From Ruminococcus sp. AF31-8BH (GTDB lineage Bacteria; Bacillota; Clostridia; Lachnospirales; Lachnospiraceae), in NCBI RefSeq assembly GCF_003460605.1, contig NZ_QTVN01000008.1:124001-188000 (forward strand): a stretch of 64,000 nucleotides of DNA, written 5' to 3'. Both the position numbers and the translations under genes were made by a program. Shown here piece after piece: positions 34,498 through 41,914 of the stretch. The stretch's first letter is position 1, and each line of letters begins with the position of its first letter. The notes below the pieces were generated by a model. It did no database searches. It saw nothing but the letters and a program-made list of their open reading frames with translations, and had not been told where the DNA came from.

Positions 34498-35379
34498 ATG
34501 GAAAGAAACACCATGAAATATAAAGTAAAACAGTATTTAATGTTTGCTGGCGTTTCCACTGTTCTGTTTTGTGCAGTTGTAATCCTTCCGTTTATTTATG
34601 GATTATATCTTACCTTCACAAGCTGGGACGGTGTTTCAAAAGAGAAACCATTTGTTGGTTTGGCAAACTATATTGCTACATTCCAGGATGCAGCTTACTG
34701 GCAGGCACTTGGCCGTACATTAATTTATTCAGTTATTGCCGTAATTCTGGTAAACGTAGTAGCATTTTTCCTTGCATACCTTCTGACCAGCGGAATCAAA
34801 GGACAGAACTTCTTCCGCGCAGGCTTCTTCGTACCAAACCTGATTGGTGGTATCGTACTTGGTTATGTCTGGAAATTCGTATTTAACCGTGCGTTTGTTG
34901 CACTTGGAAAATCTCTTTCCGTAGGAGCGCTTTCCACCTCCTGGCTGGCTACCACAAACGGTGCTATGGCCTGCTTGATCATAGTATCTGTATGGCAGTA
35001 TGCCGGATATATGATGCTGATCTATGTAGCTGGATTCATGAGCGTATCCAAGAGCCTTATGGAAGCTGCACAGATTGATGGATGTACTAAGACTCAGGCA
35101 ACCTTGAACGTGACGATTCCGCTTATGAGATCATCCTTCGTACAGTGTCTATTCCTTACAATCACAAGATGCTTTATGGTATACGATGTAAACCTTTCCC
35201 TGACAAAGGGTGAACCCTTCAACTCTTCAGTAATGGCAGCAATGCACGTATACAATCAGGCGTTCTCTTATAAAAATTATGGTACTGGCCAGGCAGAGGC
35301 ATTGGTTCTGTTTGTTGTCTGCGCAATAGTAGGTGTTACTCAGGTTTATATTGGTAAGAAAGGGGAGGTGGCAGCATAA
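34498..35379 (+). CDS. ABC transporter permease (MalF/LacF type)
   Basis: 293 residues from ATG 34498 (GTG at 34492 and ATG at 34513 also possible; GGGG at 34485-34488 favours 34498). Six helices are visible, from MFAGVSTVLFCAVVILPFIY, and the coupling loop is LMEAAQIDGCTKTQATLNVT. It forms the sugar importer with 35379 and 33078; no ATPase gene is present here either. The last base of its stop codon is the first base of the next start. Confidence 0.93.
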   Translation: MERNTMKYKVKQYLMFAGVSTVLFCAVVILPFIYGLYLTFTSWDGVSKEKPFVGLANYIATFQDAAYWQALGRTLIYSVIAVILVNVVAFFLAYLLTSGIKGQNFFRAGFFVPNLIGGIVLGYVWKFVFNRAFVALGKSLSVGALSTSWLATTNGAMACLIIVSVWQYAGYMMLIYVAGFMSVSKSLMEAAQIDGCTKTQATLNVTIPLMRSSFVQCLFLTITRCFMVYDVNLSLTKGEPFNSSVMAAMHVYNQAFSYKNYGTGQAEALVLFVVCAIVGVTQVYIGKKGEVAA

Positions 35380-36239
35380 TGGACGAAAACAAAAAAGCAG
35401 CTCAGAAAAAGAAAGTCACCCATTTTATTACAATGGCAGTGCTGGTCATCCTGTTTCTTGCCTTCATCTTCCCATTTATTATGGTTATCATCAATGCATT
35501 TAAAACCAAAGGTGATATCACAGCAGATCCGTTAGCATTGATTGGTTCTCATGGATTTATTCTGACCAACTTTACAGATGCCATGAAGAAGATGAATTTT
35601 GCTACATCCTTCACAAACTCTTTGATGATCACTACAATTTCTACAATCTTTACAATTCTGCTTTCAGCAATGACAGCGTTTGTAATTGTTCGTAACAAAT
35701 GGAAAGCATGCGGACTTTTGTTTTCCTTAATGATTGCTTCTATGGTTATTCCGTTCCAGGTACTTATGATTCCTCTGGTATCCTTATACGGCGGTATCTT
35801 TGGTGTGCTGAACAGCAGAATCACCCTGATTCTTATGCACATCGGATTCTCACTTTCCATGGCAACCTTCATGTTCCACGGAGCTATTCATACCAGCATT
35901 CCTTTGGAACTGGAAGAAGCAGCACTTATTGATGGATGTACCAGATGGCAGACCTACTGGAAAATTGTATTCCCGCTTCTGAAACCAACCATCGCAACAG
36001 TAGCAATTATTGATGCAATGGCATTCTGGAATGACTACCTTCTTCCAAGCCTTGTTCTTGGACGTAAGGAGCTGTACACACTTCCAATCGCCACACAGGC
36101 ATTTTATGGTACATATTCAACAGACCTTGGATTGGTAATGGCGGCCCTCCTTCTGGCAATGCTTCCGATCCTGGTATTATATCTGTTCCTGCAGCGTTAC
36201 ATTGTTGAGGGTGTTACCTCCGGAGCAGTCAAAGGTTAA
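35379..36239 (+). CDS. ABC transporter permease (MalG/LacG type)
   Basis: 286 residues, starting in TAATG with the previous stop. Six helices are visible and the coupling loop is LELEEAALIDGCTRWQTYWK. The C terminus is VEGVTSGAVKG, typical of CUT1 permeases. It completes the sucrose-type importer. Confidence 0.94.
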   Translation: MDENKKAAQKKKVTHFITMAVLVILFLAFIFPFIMVIINAFKTKGDITADPLALIGSHGFILTNFTDAMKKMNFATSFTNSLMITTISTIFTILLSAMTAFVIVRNKWKACGLLFSLMIASMVIPFQVLMIPLVSLYGGIFGVLNSRITLILMHIGFSLSMATFMFHGAIHTSIPLELEEAALIDGCTRWQTYWKIVFPLLKPTIATVAIIDAMAFWNDYLLPSLVLGRKELYTLPIATQAFYGTYSTDLGLVMAALLLAMLPILVLYLFLQRYIVEGVTSGAVKG

Positions 36240-36251
36240 CAACGAATACAC

Positions 36252-36287
36252 ATGGGGCCCAATGATAGCGATATTTTTGGGTCCCAT
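36252..36287 (+). terminator. Intergenic hairpin between permease and GH32 gene
   Basis: ATGGGGCCCAA (36252-36262) pairs with TTGGGTCCCAT (36277-36287), one G-T pair, loop 14 bases. No U-run follows, so it may be an attenuator or transcript-processing site rather than a true terminator. Confidence 0.5.
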
Positions 36288-36310
36288 AACTACTATAGGG
36301 AGATAAAAAT

Positions 36311-37804
36311 ATGACAAGTCAGACTTTACGAGATGCCAGAAGATATGAAGAAGCAATGGCACAGAATATTACAGCCCAGGAGAGACCGGAATTTCATTTA
36401 TCTCCAAGAGTTGGCTGGATGAATGATCCTAACGGCTTTTCTTATTATAAAGACAAATTTCATTTATTTTACCAGTATTATCCATATGATTCTCAGTGGG
36501 GCCCAATGCATTGGGGACATGCGGTAAGTGAGGACCTTCTGCACTGGGAATACCTTCCGGCAGCTATTGCTCCGGATATGCCATATGATTATGTTGGATG
36601 CTTCTCAGGAAGTGCCCTTGAGCTTCCGGATGGACAGCAGCTTTTTATGTATACCAGTGTGCGTAAAGAAGCGCAGCCGGACGGCAGTGTCCGTGATATC
36701 CAGACACAGAGCCTTGCAGTCGGAGATGGAATGGACTATGAGAAGGATGTGAGAAACCCGATTCTGACTGTGGAAGATATGCCAAAGAACAGCAGTCCTT
36801 TTGATTTTCGCGATCCTAAAATGTGGAAATGTGAGGATGGCACGTATCGCTGTGTGATGGTAAATAACAGAATGGATGGTACAGGAGGACGTATTCTTCT
36901 CTATAAGAGTGCAGATGGATATAACTGGGAATTTGAATCTGTTATGCTTTCTAATGATGGCAGCTTCGGAAAAATGTGGGAGTGCCCGGATTTCTTTACA
37001 CTGGATGGAAAAGATGTGGTGCTGATAAGTCCGCAGGATATGCTTCCTAAAGGCTTTGAGTATCACAATGGAGATGGAACTCTTTGCCTTATCGGTAAAT
37101 TTGATGAGGAAACCAAGACCTTTATTCCGGAAAAGGACCAGGCAGTAGACTATGGTATCGACTATTATGCAATGCAGACAGTAGAAGCACCGGACGGCAG
37201 AAGAATTATGATTGGCTGGATGCAGAACTGGGATACATGTGCGAATAATAGAATTCCAAAAGGTAAATGGTTTGGACAGATGAGTATTCCAAGAGAGCTT
37301 TCTATTAAGGATGGCAGACTGATCCAGAAACCTGTCCGTGAATTGGAGAACCTCCGCACAAACAAAGTGGAGTACAAAAATGTTGCTTTTGAGGATGTAA
37401 TCCGTCTGGACGGTGTATCCGGCAGATGTGTGGATATGGAGATCACACTTCGTCCAGGAGATGCACAGGATATTTATAAGAAATTTGCAGTTCGTTTTGC
37501 TCAGAATGAAACCTGTCATACTGCAGTAAGCTTCCGTCCTTATGAATCTATACTGAAAATTGACCGTAAATTCTCCGGTTCCAGAAGAGCAATCATTCAT
37601 CAGAGAAGAAGTCTTGTGAACAGCGAGAATGGGGAATTGAAGCTTCGTCTGATCCTGGATCGCTACAGTGCAGAGATTTTTGTAAATGATGGAGAGCATG
37701 TGCTTACAGCTACCCTTTATACAGATCTGGAAGCAGATGGAATTTCCTTCTTTGCAGATGGTAAGGTGGAAATGGATGTTACCCGGTATGAACTGCGCAA
37801 ATAA
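36311..37804 (+). CDS. Glycoside hydrolase family 32, sucrose/fructan hydrolase
   Basis: 497 residues, cytoplasmic, no signal peptide. The GH32 motifs are complete: WMNDPNG with nucleophile Asp39, FRDPKMW with transition-state Asp168 and WECPDFF with acid/base Glu224. A C-terminal beta-sandwich domain follows, as expected. It cleaves sucrose, sucrose-6-phosphate or short fructans to release fructose. With an ABC importer rather than a PTS, free sucrose is the more likely substrate, so this is best called a beta-fructosidase (SacA/ScrB group). Confidence 0.93.
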   Translation: MTSQTLRDARRYEEAMAQNITAQERPEFHLSPRVGWMNDPNGFSYYKDKFHLFYQYYPYDSQWGPMHWGHAVSEDLLHWEYLPAAIAPDMPYDYVGCFSGSALELPDGQQLFMYTSVRKEAQPDGSVRDIQTQSLAVGDGMDYEKDVRNPILTVEDMPKNSSPFDFRDPKMWKCEDGTYRCVMVNNRMDGTGGRILLYKSADGYNWEFESVMLSNDGSFGKMWECPDFFTLDGKDVVLISPQDMLPKGFEYHNGDGTLCLIGKFDEETKTFIPEKDQAVDYGIDYYAMQTVEAPDGRRIMIGWMQNWDTCANNRIPKGKWFGQMSIPRELSIKDGRLIQKPVRELENLRTNKVEYKNVAFEDVIRLDGVSGRCVDMEITLRPGDAQDIYKKFAVRFAQNETCHTAVSFRPYESILKIDRKFSGSRRAIIHQRRSLVNSENGELKLRLILDRYSAEIFVNDGEHVLTATLYTDLEADGISFFADGKVEMDVTRYELRK

Positions 37805-37847
37805 ATCAGGAAAATGATCTGATGGCAGATATGAGGAGGAAAAGAAC

Positions 37848-39809
37848 GTGAACCAGAGGGAAAGAAAGAAAAGAACAGTAAAAGCTGAGACTGCTGCAAA
37901 GACAGCATTGACAGCGAAAGAGATAAAAACAGAAAAAACAGTATCAGCAGTGAAGGAAAAAAAAGCAGTTAAGCCTGACACACAGGGGATTTTCGATAAC
38001 CGCATGGCTGAGAAGATTGATGAGCTGCGCTGGCTGTACATGGAGCTTTATGGAAATGACTCTATGTTTGCAGAATTATGCGGTCAGCTTCAGGCGTTTT
38101 ACCAGGAGCGCACAGATGCTTTGAAGAACCTGGATTTAAAACGTGAGGCAGATCCGGACTGGTACAAGAAAAATGATATGCTTGGCATGATGTTTTATAT
38201 TGATAATTTTGCGGGAAACATGAAGGGTGTGGAAAGCAAGATTGATTATCTGGAAAAGAACAATGTAAACTATATTCACCTGATGCCTTTCCTTGATACA
38301 CCTGAGGGACGTTCTGATGGCGGATATGCAGTGGCAGACTTCCGAAAGGTCCAGGAGAAGCTTGGAACTATGGAAGATCTGGAAGAGCTTACCGGTGCAT
38401 GCCATGAAAAAGGCATAAGCGTGTGTATGGATTTTGTTATGAATCATACCTCAGAGGATCATGAATGGGCAAAAAAAGCCCGTCAGGGTGACGGGGAATA
38501 TATGAGCAGATATTTCTTCTACGACAATCCGTATATTCCATCCCTTTATGAGAAAACCGTACCACAGGTATTTCCTACCACAGCGCCTGGTAATTTTACC
38601 TGGCTGCCGGAAATCGGACATTACGTAATGACAACCTTCTATCCGTATCAGTGGGACCTGAATTACAGAAATCCCCGTGTGTTCAATGAAATGATGTACA
38701 ATTTCCTTTTCCTTGCAAATAAAGGTATTGATATTATTCGAATCGATGCGGTGCCATATATATGGAAAGAACTGAACACCCCATGCCGGAATCTTCCACA
38801 GGTACATACTATTGTGCGTATGATGCGTCTGATCAGTGAGATTGTGTGCCCGGGAATTCTGCTTTTGGGAGAGGTTGTTATGGAGCCGGAAAAGGTTGTT
38901 CCATATTTCGGAACAGTTGAAAAGCCGGAATGCCATATGCTTTATAATGTAACCACAATGGCAACTACCTGGCATACAGTTGCAACCAGAGATGTTCGTT
39001 TGCTGAAAAAGCAGCTGGACATTGTGAACAGTCTGCCTAAGGATTATGTATTTCTGAACTATCTGCGTTGTCATGATGATATTGGATGGGGGCTGGATTA
39101 TGCAACTCTTAGCCAGGAGGGAATTGAAGAGCGCTCTCATAAGAAATATCTGAATGATTATTTCCAGGGCTTTGCGGGGGAGAGCAATAGCCGTGGTGTT
39201 CTTTATAATGAGGATCCGGTTACAGGAGATGCAAGATTCTGTGGAACGACAGCATCCATGTGTGGAATTGAGAAAGCCGGATTCGAGAAGAATAAAGTGG
39301 CTATGAAAAAGGCAATCCAGATGGATGTAATGCTTCATGCCTATATGTTTATGCAGTCTGGAATCCCGGTTATTTATAGCGGTGATGAGATTGGACAGGT
39401 GAATGATTATTCTTACAAATTGGATCCGCACAAAGCGCCGGATTCCCGTTACATTCACAGAGGTGTGATGAACTGGGAACTGGCGGCAAAAAGTGATAAT
39501 CCAAGAACTGTAGAAGGCCAGCTGAACAGACGACTGAATCAGCTGGAGAAGATCCGCAAGAATGAAAAAGCATTTATGACAAATGCAGATACCTGGACAG
39601 TAGAGACCTGGGACAATAGCATCCTTTGTATCGGACGCTATTTTGAGGGCGAGAAAATCTACGGTTTGTTTAATTTTAGTGAATATGACAAGACAGCCTG
39701 GATTAATGAGCGTGACGGATTGTATAAGGATTTGATCACAGGTCAGGAAATGGAAGCAGCAGGGGTTAATGTACCGGCCTATGGTTTCTTCTGGCTGAAG
39801 AAAAAATAA
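37848..39809 (+). CDS. GH13 amylosucrase-like enzyme
   Basis: 653 residues from GTG, with AGGAGG 8 bases upstream. The first 50 residues are an Ala/Lys/Thr-rich extension. The GH13 barrel starts near residue 105. Catalytic residues are present: nucleophile Asp300 (IIRIDAVPYIW), acid/base Glu342 (LLLGEVV) and Asp411 in CHDDIGWG. MDFVMNHTSEDHEWA and SDGGYAVADF are typical of the amylosucrase/sucrose hydrolase subfamily (GH13_4). It transfers glucose from sucrose to an alpha-1,4-glucan or hydrolyses sucrose. Last gene of the sucrose operon. Confidence 0.88.
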   Translation: MNQRERKKRTVKAETAAKTALTAKEIKTEKTVSAVKEKKAVKPDTQGIFDNRMAEKIDELRWLYMELYGNDSMFAELCGQLQAFYQERTDALKNLDLKREADPDWYKKNDMLGMMFYIDNFAGNMKGVESKIDYLEKNNVNYIHLMPFLDTPEGRSDGGYAVADFRKVQEKLGTMEDLEELTGACHEKGISVCMDFVMNHTSEDHEWAKKARQGDGEYMSRYFFYDNPYIPSLYEKTVPQVFPTTAPGNFTWLPEIGHYVMTTFYPYQWDLNYRNPRVFNEMMYNFLFLANKGIDIIRIDAVPYIWKELNTPCRNLPQVHTIVRMMRLISEIVCPGILLLGEVVMEPEKVVPYFGTVEKPECHMLYNVTTMATTWHTVATRDVRLLKKQLDIVNSLPKDYVFLNYLRCHDDIGWGLDYATLSQEGIEERSHKKYLNDYFQGFAGESNSRGVLYNEDPVTGDARFCGTTASMCGIEKAGFEKNKVAMKKAIQMDVMLHAYMFMQSGIPVIYSGDEIGQVNDYSYKLDPHKAPDSRYIHRGVMNWELAAKSDNPRTVEGQLNRRLNQLEKIRKNEKAFMTNADTWTVETWDNSILCIGRYFEGEKIYGLFNFSEYDKTAWINERDGLYKDLITGQEMEAAGVNVPAYGFFWLKKK

Positions 39810-39825
39810 AGCCTGAAGGGGAATT

Positions 39826-40428
39826 CTAAAGCTTCGTGACTTCCGGGAAGGGAATCATTGCCGGCTGCTCTTGATGATGGCTGCCGATCATCTTCTCCAT
39901 CCAGACCATATTGTACCACCGTCCGAATTTGTAGGCGCATTTATGAAACTCACCTATCATGGAATAACCAAGGTGCTGGTGGAACTGAATACTGTTATGG
40001 TTTAAATATTCATCGTCTGTTTCCGGGCTGGCAATGCAGGCATTTACATTCGTAATGTTCTGGGCGGCAAGGACTTTCTCCAAAGCGGAGTAAAGTGCCT
40101 TGCCGATCCCGGATTTTTTTTCGCTTTTTTTTACATAAATGGAGGTTTCCACAGACCAGGCATAGGCAGCACGCGCATGGAGCGGACCTGCATAGGCGTA
40201 GCCTACGATTTCTGTGGAAGCGTCGCTGTTGGTGCTGGTTTCCCGCTGGGCAACCAAATAGGGATACAGCTTTAGGGTATGTACGATTCGATCCCGAAAT
40301 TCTTCGACTGACGGAACCTCATATTCAAAGGTGATTGCAGTCTGCTCTACATAAGGAGCGTAAATAGAGAGCAGTGCCTCGGCGTCATCCGGCGTGGCAG
40401 GGCGAATGGTAATCTTGGATGCAGACAT
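39826..40428 (-). CDS. GNAT acetyltransferase, phosphinothricin/amino acid type
   Basis: 200 residues; ATG at 40428 follows AAGGAGG. It begins with ITIRPATPDDAEALLSIYAP, has FEYEVPSVEEFRDRI, and the acetyl-CoA loop in KKSGIGKALYSAL, ending with VWMEKMIG. The Pat/YncA group acetylates small amines such as phosphinothricin or methionine sulfoximine; substrate is not decided by sequence. It stands alone, convergent with the sucrose operon. Confidence 0.88.
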   Translation of the reverse strand: MSASKITIRPATPDDAEALLSIYAPYVEQTAITFEYEVPSVEEFRDRIVHTLKLYPYLVAQRETSTNSDASTEIVGYAYAGPLHARAAYAWSVETSIYVKKSEKKSGIGKALYSALEKVLAAQNITNVNACIASPETDDEYLNHNSIQFHQHLGYSMIGEFHKCAYKFGRWYNMVWMEKMIGSHHQEQPAMIPFPEVTKL

Positions 40429-40469
40429 GGTGAATTCCTCCTTGGGTTTGCATAAAGATTGTAAGGCTG

Positions 40470-40501
40470 AATATGCTAAAGCTATATGGCTTCAGCATAT
40501 T
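40470..40501 (-). terminator. Hairpin at the end of fliB
   Basis: AATATGCTAAAGC (40470-40482) and GCTTCAGCATATT (40489-40501) form a 13-bp stem with one G-T pair and a 6-base loop. It covers the fliB stop codon. No clear U-run, so terminator function is uncertain. Confidence 0.5.
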
Positions 40502-41637
40502 TTCAGCATATTTTCCAGAGAAAACAGCTTATCTGAAGCAAGCAGATTTTCAAGAGCGTTCAGATTCAGGTCTGAATGCTCCAGTTCCCTGGAGAATCGG
40601 TAGCAGATGGAAATCTGGTCTCCCAGACAAAAAATGCGGCCGTTTTTCAGATAAGTGCCAATATCAAGCTCGTGAATCAGCAGGGTACAGATTACAGCCA
40701 TTTTTATTTTGGCAAAAATTTCTTCATCATAAACTGCACCGCAGAAATAGGTGTAAATCCAGTACACAAGTAATTGCTCTTCCTGAATATTCCAGTCCGG
40801 ATAGGCTTTTGAGAAATCGTCTTTGTGCTCCAAATAAGCCGGAGCAGATTTTCCGTAAAGAGCACTTAAGGCTTTATTTAAAAAATCATGCCATCCGGGT
40901 CTTAAAACTTCCATTTCCGGAACAATCGTTTTCCACATTTTTTTAAACAGCTGCTCTGGTGTATCCTTTTGATTTATATGTTGTTTTACTTTGTTTGAAA
41001 AACCTTCTCCGAATCCGGACGCTTTATGGCGCTGGCGGATATCTTCCCACTTAAAAAGTTCATTTTTGTCCAGGCAGCGCTGGAAGTCACTGGCAGCAGC
41101 CAGTATTTTCTGAAGACGAAGCTTCATAGGGATTTGCCGGTTCTGTACAATTTCCAGAAAGAAGTCGCGGGTATCCATAAGTGCCGTAAAAAGCAGGTAA
41201 TCGAAATCCTCATAGGTTTCCTCAGATACCGGAATCTCTGCAGTTTGGAAGGTGGTTTTTTCTTTTTTTCCAAGAAGGATGCGTGCAGCCTCCGGGCAGG
41301 AAAGGGAAAGGGAATATTCCCGAAGTCCTTCAAATTCTTCAATATGCCGGGGGTATTTTCGGCAGGTATCGCACAGCATTTTTTTTCCGATTTCGCTGTA
41401 AATATCACAGAGATTCTTTTCATTTAAAAATGCACAGCGTCTGTGATACTGGTGGAAAACCTGCTCCTTCCAGTCAATGTCATTGTGAAGCCGTCCCCGG
41501 AAAGGTCCCTTTACACGGCGATATTTCTTCAGGCTTTTTTCATCAATGACAATTTGCCAGCCTGCACAGCAGGTATCGGGACAGACATCTGCAATGCAGG
41601 TGAATTCTTTATAATAATCAGGTCTTGTAATTTGCAT
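40492..41637 (-). CDS. fliB: FliB-like flagellin lysine N-methylase family protein
   Basis: 381 residues; ATG at 41637 has AGGAGG upstream. The N-terminal half has the Cys-rich FliB pattern: CIADVCPDTCCAGWQI (Cys pairs near residues 14-25), HRRCAFLNEKNLCDIYSEIG and MLCDTCRKYPRH, then LSLSCPEAARILL. These Cys may bind an iron-sulfur cluster. The family methylates flagellin lysines in Salmonella. No flagellar gene is present here, so it may modify another protein or be an orphan copy. It has its own promoter at 41685-41713. Confidence 0.85.
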   Translation of the reverse strand: MQITRPDYYKEFTCIADVCPDTCCAGWQIVIDEKSLKKYRRVKGPFRGRLHNDIDWKEQVFHQYHRRCAFLNEKNLCDIYSEIGKKMLCDTCRKYPRHIEEFEGLREYSLSLSCPEAARILLGKKEKTTFQTAEIPVSEETYEDFDYLLFTALMDTRDFFLEIVQNRQIPMKLRLQKILAAASDFQRCLDKNELFKWEDIRQRHKASGFGEGFSNKVKQHINQKDTPEQLFKKMWKTIVPEMEVLRPGWHDFLNKALSALYGKSAPAYLEHKDDFSKAYPDWNIQEEQLLVYWIYTYFCGAVYDEEIFAKIKMAVICTLLIHELDIGTYLKNGRIFCLGDQISICYRFSRELEHSDLNLNALENLLASDKLFSLENMLKIC

Positions 41638-41684
41638 GGAAATCCTCCTGTTTTTATCATTGGTATAAACAGATATGCACCGCT

Positions 41685-41713
41685 ATTATAAAATAAGGTG
41701 TAGGATTGTGCAA
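41685..41713 (-). promoter_or_regulatory. fliB promoter
   Basis: On the minus strand, TTGCAC (41713-41708) and TATAAT (41690-41685) are spaced by 17 bases and precede the fliB start at 41637 by about 40 bases. Confidence 0.65.
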
Positions 41714-41751
41714 GAGTATGAGAGAATCTGGATTTTTTGTGGGGAATGCTG

Positions 41752-41780
41752 TTGACATTAATATAGTAGACTGTTAAACT
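41752..41780 (+). promoter_or_regulatory. Promoter of the HD-GYP gene
   Basis: TTGACA (41752-41757) and TAAACT (41775-41780) with 17-base spacing. The 5' leader would be about 128 bases and includes the poly-G tract. I saw no c-di-GMP riboswitch signature in the leader. Confidence 0.6.
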
Positions 41781-41877
41781 GAAAATATCTATCTGAAGCT
41801 GTTGGATGAGGCGAGGATGCCGGAAACTGATAGTATCCGGAATTATGAAATGCTGTAAAATTTGAGAATAGAACGGT

Positions 41878-41886
41878 GGGGGGGGG
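41878..41886 (+). repeat. Nine-base poly-G tract in the 5' leader
   Basis: Nine consecutive G bases lie 28 bases before the start codon of the HD-GYP gene. Poly-G runs can change length by slippage; here it would alter the leader rather than a reading frame. Confidence 0.6.
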
Positions 41887-41914
41887 TAAACCACACCTGC
41901 AGAGGAATATATAC

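Noticed and set aside
36605..38041. 478-codon open frame on the minus strand
   Set aside because: It runs over the GH32 and amylosucrase genes, both of which have full catalytic motifs on the plus strand.
41781..41914. Possible c-di-GMP riboswitch in the HD-GYP leader
   Set aside because: The leader has only a short CCGGA/TCCGG hairpin; the conserved GEMM sequence blocks were not found.
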